A DNA stretch of 64,000 nucleotides from Pararhodobacter sp. (GTDB lineage Bacteria > Pseudomonadota > Alphaproteobacteria > Rhodobacterales > Rhodobacteraceae), in NCBI RefSeq assembly GCF_034676545.1, contig NZ_JAUCBZ010000015.1:1581001-1645000 (forward strand). The letters run 5' to 3'. Below the pieces are notes generated by a model. That model did not search any database. It was not told the origin of the DNA and saw only the letters and a program-made list of their open reading frames with translations. Each line of letters begins with the position of its first letter. The first letter of the stretch is position 1. Shown here piece after piece: positions 50,181 to 57,575 of this stretch. The translations under genes were made by a program, and so were the position numbers.

Positions 50181-50930
50181 ATGACCGATATGCCGATCGA
50201 AGACTACCTGGCGCACGGTGGGAAACTGACCTCGCCGGGCAATGTGCCCGCGCGCTACCGGGGTGAATTGCTGCGCTTGATGGCGTCGTTTGTCGATAGC
50301 GAATTGGCGGCCTCGGCCGGGTTTGCCGATACGATCAATGACGCGCCGGGGATCAAGAGCCGGATTGCTGCCCGGATTGTGCTGGAAAAAGCCGATCACG
50401 CGGAAAAAGTCCTGTCGATCATGGCCGAGTTCGGCGTCGACACCGGGCGCTATGAGGGGGTCCACCCCTGGGCGGCGCGGGTTGCGCGTGAGGCGGATAT
50501 CGGCGCGACGCGGCAGGGCGGTGACATGCGGCTTTCGGTGTTCCACTACCCGTTGCAGGGTTGGGTCGATGCCGTGGTGATGAACGTGCTGCAAGGTTTG
50601 GCGGCCAAGGTTCAGATCGGGGAAATGGCGCGGGTCAGCTATCAACCGCTGGCCGAGGTGTTCCGCGCGGTGGCGCCGATCGAGGCGCGTCATGCGGAGC
50701 TGGGGCTTGAGGGGTTGTCGCAGATCGCGGCGACCGAAGCGGGCCGAGCCGAGGCCGAGGCCAGTCTTGCGTATTGGCGCCCTCGGGTCGCGGCAGGGTT
50801 CGGTGCCGCCAATTCGGCCCGGTTCGAGCGGCTGTCGCGCATGGGTTTGCGGCACCGTACCAACGAGGTTTTGCTGGCCGAATGGTCTGCGACTGTGGAC
50901 GCGCATCTGTCCGACATGACACTGATTTGA
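50181..50930 (+). CDS. Extra ferritin-like phenylacetate catabolism protein (PaaA/PaaC-like)
   Basis: A 249-residue helical protein between paaE and paaZ. It matches the general phenylacetic acid catabolic (ferritin-like) family, with VDSELAASAGFADTI, IAARIVLEKADHAEKVL and FRAVAPIEARHAELGLEGL. The last contains a canonical ExxH (EARH), while the helix-2 site reads E-K-A-D-H with the Glu and His four apart, so a complete diiron site is doubtful. It is not PaaA or PaaC, both of which are present. Possible roles are an accessory or regulatory subunit, or a second oxygenase component. It starts 13 bases after paaE and ends 11 before paaZ. Confidence 0.75.
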   Translation: MTDMPIEDYLAHGGKLTSPGNVPARYRGELLRLMASFVDSELAASAGFADTINDAPGIKSRIAARIVLEKADHAEKVLSIMAEFGVDTGRYEGVHPWAARVAREADIGATRQGGDMRLSVFHYPLQGWVDAVVMNVLQGLAAKVQIGEMARVSYQPLAEVFRAVAPIEARHAELGLEGLSQIAATEAGRAEAEASLAYWRPRVAAGFGAANSARFERLSRMGLRHRTNEVLLAEWSATVDAHLSDMTLI

Positions 50931-50941
50931 AAGGACCGGCC

Positions 50942-52990
50942 ATGACACAACAGGCTCCCTATACGCTGAAAAGCTACATCTGCGGCGAATGGAAAGCGGG
51001 CTCTCGGGATGGGGCTGAACTGCTCGACGCGGGAACGGGTGCCGTTGTGGCGACGATCGACGCGACCGGCCTCGATATGGCCGAGGCGTTGGATTATGGT
51101 CGCCGCTCGGGCCATGCGTTGCGGTCGATGACCTTTCATGAACGCGCCGAGATGTTGAAATCCTTGGGAAAATTCCTGACCGAGCGCAAGGCTGAGTTCC
51201 ATGCGCTCTCGCTGGCCACCGGGGCCACGCCGCGCGACGGGATGGTGGATATCGAAGGCGGTTTGCACACGCTGTTTGCGTACTCGGGCATGGGGCGGCG
51301 CGAATTGCCGAACGCGCGCACCTTGGTCGAGGGGGATTTGCAGGCCCTGTCGAAAGACGGCAGCTTTTTCGCGCATCACGTCCTGACCTCGTTGCAGGGC
51401 GTCGCGGTGCATATCAACGCCTATAATTTTCCCTGCTGGGGGATGTTGGAAAAACTGGCGCCGACGCTGTTGGCAGGCGTTCCTGCGGTGATCAAACCGG
51501 CCTCGCAGACGGCCTATCTGACGGAATTGATGGTGCGCCGGATCATCGACAGCGGCCTCTTGCCCGGGGGCGCGTTGCAGCTCATTTCAGGCTCGGTTGG
51601 CGATCTGCTGGATCATGTGACCGGGCAGGATGTGGTGACGTTTACTGGCTCGGCCAGCACCGGGCGGATGCTGAAGGCGCATCCTAAAATCATCGCGGAA
51701 TCAACGCGCTTCACGATGGAGGCGGACAGTCTGAACGCGGCGGTGCTGGGCCCGGATGCGGTGTCGGGTACGCCGGAGTTTGACCTGTTCGTCAAAGAGG
51801 TTGCCCGCGAAATGACGGTGAAGGCGGGGCAGAAATGCACCGCGATCCGCCGGATCATGGTGCCGCGCGCACAATCTCAGGCCGTGATCGCGGCCTTGGG
51901 CGCAGAATTGGCCAAGGCCAGCGTCGGCCTGCCGGGCGACGCGGCGACACGGATGGGCGCGCTGGCCAGCCATGCGCAGCGCGACGAGGTTCGCGCGCGG
52001 ATCCGCGATCTGTCGTTGGATGCCGAGATTGTCGTCGGCAACCCGGATGACGTCCGCGTTGTCTCGGGCGATCCCGAGGCAGGTGCGTTTCTGAACCCGG
52101 TGGTGATGTATTGTGACACCCCCGGCACGGCGCGCGCGGTGCATGACACCGAGGCCTTTGGCCCGGTCAGCACGGTGATGCCCTATGACGACCTCGACGA
52201 GGCCGTGTCCCTGACCCATCGTGGCAAAGGCTCGCTGGTCGCGTCGGTGTTTACCAACGATCCCGGCGTGGCCGAAGCGGCCGTGATCGGTATGGCGCCG
52301 TTCCACGGGCGTATCCTGTTGGGCAACCGGGTCAGCGCGAAATCCTCGACGGGTCACGGCGCACCGCTGCCAAATCTTGTGCATGGCGGCCCCGGTCGCG
52401 CGGGCGGCGGCGAGGAAATGGGCGGTATCCGTGGTGTGAAACACTTCATGCAGCGCACGGCGGTGCAGGGGGCTCCAGCGTTGTTGTCGGCGGTGACGGG
52501 GCAGTGGATTGACGGAGCGCCAACCCGCGCCGATGTGCATCCGTTCCGCAAGTCTTTGGCCGAGTTGCGCATTGGCGATCAACTGGTGACGCAAAAGCGC
52601 GAAATCACGCTTGCGGATATCGAGCATTTTGCGGCGTTTACCGGCGACACGTTCTATGCCCATATGGATGAAGACGCCGCCAAGGCCAATCCGTTCTTTG
52701 ACGGTCGCGTGGCGCATGGATATCTGATCGTCAGCTTTGCGGCGGGCCTGTTCGTGCAGCCTGATCCCGGCCCGGTTCTGGCCAATTACGGCGTGGATAA
52801 CCTGCGGTTTCTGACGCCGGTTTATCCCGGTGATGTTCTGGGCGTGCGGTTGACCTGCAAGGATATCAATCCGCGCACCAATACCGAGCATGGTGAGGTG
52901 CGTTGGGATTGTCAGGTGACCAATCAGGCGGGTGAGGTCGTGGCGCAGTACGATGTGTTGACGATGGTTGCCAAGACTTGGCCGAATTGA
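50942..52990 (+). CDS. paaZ: Bifunctional oxepin-CoA hydrolase / 3-oxo-5,6-dehydrosuberyl-CoA semialdehyde dehydrogenase PaaZ
   Basis: A 682-residue two-domain enzyme. The N-terminal aldehyde dehydrogenase has VHINAYNFPCWGMLEKLAP, FTGSASTGR, the Glu in FTMEADSLN and the catalytic Cys299 in KAGQKCTAIRR. The C-terminal MaoC-type (R)-enoyl-CoA hydratase domain (~545-682) has FTGDTFYAHMDEDAAKANPF and DGRVAHGYLIVS with the Asp/His pair. PaaZ hydrolyses the oxepin ring and oxidises the aldehyde. The ATG at 50942 has AAAGGA before it. It is the last gene of the operon and is followed by two hairpins. Confidence 0.96.
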   Translation: MTQQAPYTLKSYICGEWKAGSRDGAELLDAGTGAVVATIDATGLDMAEALDYGRRSGHALRSMTFHERAEMLKSLGKFLTERKAEFHALSLATGATPRDGMVDIEGGLHTLFAYSGMGRRELPNARTLVEGDLQALSKDGSFFAHHVLTSLQGVAVHINAYNFPCWGMLEKLAPTLLAGVPAVIKPASQTAYLTELMVRRIIDSGLLPGGALQLISGSVGDLLDHVTGQDVVTFTGSASTGRMLKAHPKIIAESTRFTMEADSLNAAVLGPDAVSGTPEFDLFVKEVAREMTVKAGQKCTAIRRIMVPRAQSQAVIAALGAELAKASVGLPGDAATRMGALASHAQRDEVRARIRDLSLDAEIVVGNPDDVRVVSGDPEAGAFLNPVVMYCDTPGTARAVHDTEAFGPVSTVMPYDDLDEAVSLTHRGKGSLVASVFTNDPGVAEAAVIGMAPFHGRILLGNRVSAKSSTGHGAPLPNLVHGGPGRAGGGEEMGGIRGVKHFMQRTAVQGAPALLSAVTGQWIDGAPTRADVHPFRKSLAELRIGDQLVTQKREITLADIEHFAAFTGDTFYAHMDEDAAKANPFFDGRVAHGYLIVSFAAGLFVQPDPGPVLANYGVDNLRFLTPVYPGDVLGVRLTCKDINPRTNTEHGEVRWDCQVTNQAGEVVAQYDVLTMVAKTWPN

Positions 52991-52997
52991 CGGGCGC

Positions 52998-53050
52998 GGC
53001 GCGTTTCAGGGTCGAATGACCCCTCAACGCGCCGGTGGGGCCTGCCCCAC
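52998..53050 (+). terminator. Tandem hairpins after paaZ, probable operon terminator
   Basis: GGCGCGTT (52998-53005) pairs with AACGCGCC (53026-53033), with an inner GGGTC/GACCC stem, and GTGGGG-CCTG-CCCCAC (53035-53050) follows at once. There is no T tract, so they may act with Rho or as 3' end stabilisers. Confidence 0.55.
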
Positions 53051-53418
53051 ACGCCGCCATTGCATCAGGATGCGCAAGCCGATTCCACAACTGGCCAACC
53101 CCTATCATGTGTCGCATATCGAGACCTTGATCGAGTATTGGGCGCCGCTGTGGGTCGCTATGAACGCGGTGACATAGTCGTTGGGCAGCTGTGACTACTA
53201 TCCTTTTGTTTCAACGACCAAAATTACACAAAAGCTGAAGCTCACCCGTGATCTGATCGAGGGGCAATAACAGCGGCTAGCCCTCGCTATGAATGGGCAG
53301 GTTCAGCGCCCGGGCAGCGCTTTCAGCCGCTGACACGAGGTTGCGGTTGTACTCGAACTCTTTGGCTGGCGGCATGAACACGCACAACCGGCCAGCACGA
53401 CATTCGTGACGACAATCG
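53051..53418. other. Relic region between the paa operon and the IS21 element
   Basis: A plus-strand frame at 53070-53177 (36 codons, MRKPIPQLANPYHVSH...) and a second one ending at a stop near 53270 (TKITQKLKLTRDLIEG) look like protein fragments but I cannot name the family. The base composition at 53195-53260 is AT-rich compared with neighbours. No intact gene is present apart from the minus-strand fragments described separately. Confidence 0.4.
53277..53386 (-). pseudogene. Fragment resembling a DUF2126/transglutaminase-like protein
   Basis: A minus-strand frame ends LCVFMPPAKEFEYNRNLVSA, AESAARALNLPIHSEG then stop. The FMPP...LVSA-E...LPIHxEG pattern resembles the segment before EGYPPP in DUF2126 proteins, but only about 36 residues remain. 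The reading frame differs from that of the glutaminase relic directly upstream, so a deletion junction lies near 53386. The family call is tentative. Confidence 0.35.
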
Positions 53419-53425
53419 CACCGGC
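53387..53425 (-). pseudogene. glsA: Glutaminase relic, distal piece (AIVVTNVVLAG)
   Basis: Directly left of the IS21 end, the minus strand reads (G)AIVVTNVVLAG, which joins in frame, after removing the element and one target copy, to ...RNPVFNAG on the right side. This is the NAGAIVVT motif of glutaminase A. The sequence leaves glutaminase homology after VVLAG, so the gene was truncated. Confidence 0.7.
53419..53425. repeat. Target-site duplication, left copy (CACCGGC)
   Basis: CACCGGC lies immediately outside the left IS21 end and is repeated exactly at 55929-55935 outside the right end. Seven bases is within the 4-8 base range known for IS21. Confidence 0.85.
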
Positions 53426-53538
53426 TGTAGATTTCCACGCAGAAGTGAGCCGGATAGACGGATAATTTCCACTGAGATTTGAGCCATGTGACCCTTCCCC
53501 CAGCGCGATGCGCAACGGGGAGCAGCGGAGTGATACAC

Positions 53539-55071
53539 ATGGGACTTTTGAACATTATTCGACGGATGTCTTTGCGGGAGAAGCTATCGATCCGTGAGAT
53601 TGCGCGTCGCACTGGATTGTCGCGCAATACGATTACAAAATATCTGAATGCGGGCACGATCGAGCCGCAGTTCGCGACACCGGAGCGGCAAAGCAAGCTC
53701 GATCCGTTCGCCGAGAAGCTTGCCGGTTGGCTGAAGACGGAGGCGGCCAAGTCGCGCAAGCAGCGGCGAACGCTGAAGCAGCTGCATGCCGATCTGGTGG
53801 TGCTTGGCTTTGATGGGTCTTACGGTCGGGTCGCGGCTTTTGCGCGTGACTGGCGGGCAGATCGGCAGCGAGAGCAGCAGGCAACAGGGCGCGGCATCTT
53901 CGTGCCGCTGTCGTTTCGTCCGGGCGAGGCATTCCAGTTTGACTGGAGCGAGGATTTTGCCGTTTTGGGCGGCGAGCGCGTCAAGCTACAAGTCGCCCAT
54001 ATCAAGCTGTCGTATAGCCGGGCCTTTCTGGTTCGGGCGTATCTGCTGCAAACGCACGAGATGCTGTTCGACGCTCACTGCCACGGGTTCCGGGTCTTCG
54101 GCGGCGTTCCAGGGCGTGGAATTTACGACAATATGCGCACCGCTGTTGACCGCGTCGGTCGTGGGAAGGAGCGGCAGGTCAACATGCGCTTCCTCGCAAT
54201 GGCCAACCATTACGTGTTCGAGCCAGCGTTCTGCAATCCTGCCGCCGGCTGGGAGAAGGGGCAGATCGAGAAGAATGTGCAGGATGCCAGGCACCGTCTG
54301 TGGCAACCCATGCCGGACTTCCCCGATCTCGCGGCCCTGAATGATTGGCTGGAACAGCGCTGTGTGGCGTTGTGGAATGAGATTCCTCATGCAGCACTGC
54401 CGGGGAATGTTGCTGACGTCTGGGCCGCAGAACACCCCGTGCTGATGCCATTGCCGCCCGCCTTCGATGGCTTTGTCGAGCATAGCAAACGGGTGTCCCC
54501 GACCTGCCTAATCAGCTTCGAGCGCAACCGCTACAGTGTTCCAGCGTCGTTTGCGAACCGGCCTGTGAGCTTGCGGGTTTATCCAGAGCGTTTGGTGGTC
54601 GCTGCCGAGGGTCAGATCCTGTGCGAGCATGTGCGGGTGATTGAGCGCAGCCACCAACTCCCGCCACGCACGATTTACGATTGGCGCCATTATCTGGCCG
54701 TCCTTCAGCGTAAGCCGGGTGCGCTCAGGAACGGCGCGCCCTTCGTGGAATTCCCTCCGGCCTTCAAGCGGCTGCAAGACCTTATGTTGCGCAAGCCTGG
54801 CGGTGACAGAGAGATGGTTGATATCTTGGCGCTGGTTCTGCATCACGACGAACAGGCCGTGCTCGTCGCCGTGGAAATGGCCTTGGCTGAGGGCGTGGCA
54901 ACCAAAACTCACGTTCTGAACCTTCTGCACCGTCTTATTGACGGAAAGACGATTGGTGGGCCGGACATCGAAACACCACAGGCACTGGCTTTGCGCAGTG
55001 AGCCAAAGGCGAATGTCGAACGCTATGACGGCCTGCGGGCCCGGACCGCCGGAGGCCGCCATGCGTCATGA
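53539..55071 (+). CDS. istA: IS21-family transposase IstA
   Basis: A 510-residue DDE transposase. The N-terminal helix-turn-helix is SIREIARRTGLSRNTITKYL. The catalytic core begins at FQFDWSEDFAVLGGERV (first Asp), continues with GVPGRGIYDNMRTAVDRV (second Asp), and the Glu lies in GWEKGQIEKNVQDARHRLW. A C-terminal Mu-type beta-barrel part follows (SFERNRYSVPASFANRPVSL). IstA binds the ends and carries out strand transfer with help from IstB. The ATG at 53539 fits the family N-terminus. The end overlaps istB by 11 bases. Confidence 0.95.
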   Translation: MGLLNIIRRMSLREKLSIREIARRTGLSRNTITKYLNAGTIEPQFATPERQSKLDPFAEKLAGWLKTEAAKSRKQRRTLKQLHADLVVLGFDGSYGRVAAFARDWRADRQREQQATGRGIFVPLSFRPGEAFQFDWSEDFAVLGGERVKLQVAHIKLSYSRAFLVRAYLLQTHEMLFDAHCHGFRVFGGVPGRGIYDNMRTAVDRVGRGKERQVNMRFLAMANHYVFEPAFCNPAAGWEKGQIEKNVQDARHRLWQPMPDFPDLAALNDWLEQRCVALWNEIPHAALPGNVADVWAAEHPVLMPLPPAFDGFVEHSKRVSPTCLISFERNRYSVPASFANRPVSLRVYPERLVVAAEGQILCEHVRVIERSHQLPPRTIYDWRHYLAVLQRKPGALRNGAPFVEFPPAFKRLQDLMLRKPGGDREMVDILALVLHHDEQAVLVAVEMALAEGVATKTHVLNLLHRLIDGKTIGGPDIETPQALALRSEPKANVERYDGLRARTAGGRHAS

Positions 55072-55855
55072 TCCCGCCAGCGGTGCCATCATCATCATGC
55101 TGCGCAGTTTGAAGATGCATGGCATGGCCCAAGCCGTCACCGACCTCATGGAACAAGGCGCACCAGCCTTTGATGCTGCGGTGCCGATGCTCGCTCAATT
55201 GCTGAAGGCCGAAGTGGCCGAGCGGGAGGTCCGGTCCATTGCCTATCACATGAAGGCCGCTCGCTTCCCGGCTTACAAGGATCTGACCGCCTTCGACTTC
55301 GCGGCCAGTGAGATCAATGAGGCCACGGTGCGCCAACTTCATCGGGGCGAGTTCATGGACGGTGCCCAGAACGTTGTGCTGATCGGGGGCCCTGGGACTG
55401 GCAAAACGCATGTCGCGACAGCCCTTGGCGTGCAGGCTGTCGAGCATCACCGCCGCAAGGTTCGCTTCTTCTCGACCATCGAGCTCGTCAATACGCTCGA
55501 ACAGGAGAAGGCCAAAGGCAAAGCCGGACAGCTTGCCGAAAGCCTCGTCCGCCTGGATCTCGTGATCCTCGACGAGCTCGGCTACCTGCCGTTCAGTGCA
55601 TCAGGCGGTGCGCTGCTCTTCCATCTGCTCAGCAAACTTTACGAACGCACCAGCGTCGTCATCACCACAAACCTGAGCTTCAGCGAATGGGCCACCGTCT
55701 TCGGCGATCCCAAGATGACGACCGCACTCCTCGACCGCCTGACCCATCGTTGCCACATCCTCGAGACCGGCAACGACAGCTTCCGCTTCAAAACCAGTGC
55801 AGCCACCGCGGCGCAGAAAAAGAGGGAGGACAATCACGTATTGACCAAAGCCTGA
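55061..55855 (+). CDS. istB: IS21-family transposition helper ATPase IstB
   Basis: A 264-residue DnaC-like AAA+ ATPase. Walker A is VLIGGPGTGKTHVA (about 109-117), Walker B is LVILDELGYLPFS (about 165-177), with sensor NLSFSEWATVFGD and an arginine-finger region DRLTHRCHILE. The N-terminal part (IIIMLRSLKMHGMAQAVTDL) is the IstA-interaction region. IstB forms rings on DNA and stimulates IstA and target choice. GGAGG precedes the ATG inside istA, indicating coupled translation. Confidence 0.96.
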   Translation: MRHDPASGAIIIMLRSLKMHGMAQAVTDLMEQGAPAFDAAVPMLAQLLKAEVAEREVRSIAYHMKAARFPAYKDLTAFDFAASEINEATVRQLHRGEFMDGAQNVVLIGGPGTGKTHVATALGVQAVEHHRRKVRFFSTIELVNTLEQEKAKGKAGQLAESLVRLDLVILDELGYLPFSASGGALLFHLLSKLYERTSVVITTNLSFSEWATVFGDPKMTTALLDRLTHRCHILETGNDSFRFKTSAATAAQKKREDNHVLTKA

Positions 55856-55928
55856 AACCCGAAACATAACCTAGAGGTGGCTCACTTCTCGATGGAAAAC
55901 CCGGCTCACTTCCGCGTGGAAATCTACA

Positions 55929-55935
55929 CACCGGC
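55929..55935. repeat. Target-site duplication, right copy (CACCGGC)
   Basis: Exact repeat of 53419-53425, immediately after the right IS21 end. Confidence 0.85.
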
Positions 55936-56139
55936 GTTGAAGACCGGATTCCGCGGTGCGATTTGTTCATGTTCAAGCGGCACAATGGGATTGAACGCCG
56001 TGCCCGAGGGTTCGCGGCCAACCCGATCTCAGAGGCGGCCACTCTGTTTGGCCAGTTCCGGGATGTAATCGGCGGCGCGGCCACGGTCGGTCTGGGTTGA
56101 AAGTGTCGGGTCGATGTCGGTCAGCCGCGTTTGCAGATC
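55929..56139 (-). pseudogene. glsA: Glutaminase relic, proximal piece
   Basis: The minus strand reads DLQTRLTDIDPTLSTQTDRG, RAADYIPELAKQSGRL, a TGA stop, then DRVGREPSGTAFNPIVPLEH, EQIAPRNPVFNAG at the IS21 end. ADYIPELA, VGREPSGTAFN and NAGAIVVT are glutaminase A signatures. The segment normally linking ADYIPELA to VGREPSG (about 50 residues with the active-site SxxK serine) is missing, so the gene was dead before or apart from the IS insertion. Glutaminase converts glutamine to glutamate and ammonia. No clear start codon remains. Confidence 0.75.
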
Positions 56140-56238
56140 GAGCTTGGCGCGGAGCCTTCTCAAGGGGCGGAGCGAACCGAATGATGCCGACGTCGCAGAG
56201 TCGAGCTGCGCATCGGCGCTGGAGTTGCGGATCCCGCG

Positions 56239-56595
56239 TCAGCCCGCGGGCAGCAGGGCAACCGCGATCCTGCGACCTTCAGACAGCAGGACATTGTAGG
56301 TTCGGCAGGCCGTTGCCGAGGCCATGATCTCGACACCCATGCCGGCCTCTTCCAACCTTGTCCGCAGTTTCGCGGGGATCGGGGCGATGCTGGGACCGGT
56401 GCCGATGAACACGACGTCAATCTGTCCGGCCAAGCGCAACAGGGGGTCAAGATCGTCGTAGCCTTGCCAGGCTTCGGCGTGGCCGGGCGCAAACAGGACC
56501 GGGGCCGGATAGACTATGGTATCCACCCGGTAATAATCGGCGCCATAGCCCTCGATGGGTTTGGCGGCGCCGAAATTGACTTCGGTCATTTGCAT
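56239..56595 (-). CDS. Mth938-like domain protein (DUF498/NDUFAF3 family)
   Basis: A 118-residue protein with the family pattern YRVDTIVYPAPVLFAPGHAE, DVVFIGTGPSIAPIPAKLR and EIMASATACRTYNVLLSEGR, ending VALLPAG. The human relative NDUFAF3 helps assemble respiratory complex I, and bacterial members are often next to secDF, as here. The ATG at 56595 (or 56589) starts 5 bases after the secF stop, so it is part of the yajC-secD-secF operon. No enzymatic motif is known. Confidence 0.88.
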   Translation of the reverse strand: MQMTEVNFGAAKPIEGYGADYYRVDTIVYPAPVLFAPGHAEAWQGYDDLDPLLRLAGQIDVVFIGTGPSIAPIPAKLRTRLEEAGMGVEIMASATACRTYNVLLSEGRRIAVALLPAG

Positions 56596-56599
56596 TGTC

Positions 56600-57565
56600 T
56601 CAATCCGTCGTCGCGAATTGGGTGCCGGCCTTGTCGCCACCCGTGCCGATGTCCCGGCGCACGCCAAGGCGTTTGACGATCACGGCGGCCACATAGACCG
56701 ACGACCAGGTTCCAACAAAGATACCCCAGATCATCGCAAAGACAAAGCCCCGGATCACGTCGCCGCCCAGGATAAACAAGGACACCAGCGCAATGAGCGT
56801 GGTCAACGAGGTCATCAAGGTGCGTGACAAGGTCTCGTTCAAGGACAGGTTCATCACATCAATCAGGTCACGTTTCTTGAACTTGATCAGATTTTCGCGC
56901 ATCCGGTCAAAGACCACCACCGTGTCGTTCAGCGAATAGCCGACAATGGTGAGCAAGGCCGCAATGATCGACAAGTCAAAGCGCAGTTGCAAGACCGCGA
57001 ACACGCCAATTGTCAGGATGATATCGTGGACCAGCGCGCCGACTGCACCCAAGGCAAATTGCCATTCAAAGCGCAGCCAGATGTAGACCAAGACCGCCGC
57101 CAGAGCCGCCACAACCGCGATGATCGCTTCATAAATCAATTCGCCTGACACTTTGGGGCCGACGGATTCAACGGAGGAAAAGGACAGCGTTGGATCAACG
57201 TTGCGCAGCGAGGCTTCGACCTGGCTGAGGATCTCGGGTGTGACGGCTTCCGAGTCGTCCTGCGCCTGAATGCGGATGGTTGCGACGTGACGGTCGGGGC
57301 CATAAGTCGGGTCGAAAACCTCGGAAATCGAGATATCACCCAAGCCAAGCGGTGTGATGGCATCGCGATAGGCGCCAATGTCCAGCGGTTGCGTGGCCTC
57401 GGTGCGGATCGAGGTGCCGCCCCGAAAGTCGATGCCGAAGTTCAGCCCAAAGGTGAAGAATGCCACGAATGACAACACCATCAAGACGCAAGACAGACCA
57501 AATGTCAGCCGCCAGGGGCCCATGAAGTTGATGTTGGTATTGTCGGGTACGAGTTTGAGCAGCAT
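56600..57565 (-). CDS. secF: Protein translocase subunit SecF
   Basis: A 321-residue inner-membrane protein. TM1 at ~20-40 is followed by FGIDFRGGTSIRTEATQPLD, the conserved periplasmic start, then TM2-6 including ALVHDIILTIGVFAVL, the SecD/F core motif YSLNDTVVVFDRMREN, and LSRTLMTSLTTLIALVSLFI. SecF works with SecD to pull exported proteins across the membrane using the proton gradient. It follows secD by 10 bases and the Mth938-like gene follows at once. Confidence 0.96.
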   Translation of the reverse strand: MLLKLVPDNTNINFMGPWRLTFGLSCVLMVLSFVAFFTFGLNFGIDFRGGTSIRTEATQPLDIGAYRDAITPLGLGDISISEVFDPTYGPDRHVATIRIQAQDDSEAVTPEILSQVEASLRNVDPTLSFSSVESVGPKVSGELIYEAIIAVVAALAAVLVYIWLRFEWQFALGAVGALVHDIILTIGVFAVLQLRFDLSIIAALLTIVGYSLNDTVVVFDRMRENLIKFKKRDLIDVMNLSLNETLSRTLMTSLTTLIALVSLFILGGDVIRGFVFAMIWGIFVGTWSSVYVAAVIVKRLGVRRDIGTGGDKAGTQFATTD

Positions 57566-57575
57566 GGGTCAATCC

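Larger units (their letters stand above)
53426..55928 (+). mobile_element. IS21-family insertion sequence (2503 bp)
   Basis: The ends are near-perfect 26-base inverted repeats (53426-53451 and 55903-55928) starting TGTAGATTTCCACGC and ending GAAGTGAGCC, differing at one base. Each end has a second internal copy of the TTTCCAC...TGAGCC unit (53464-53485 and 55879-55898), the multiple-terminal-repeat layout of IS21. Inside are istA and istB, overlapping. Flanking 7-bp direct repeats show a simple, probably recent transposition. Both genes look intact, so the element may be active. Confidence 0.93.
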
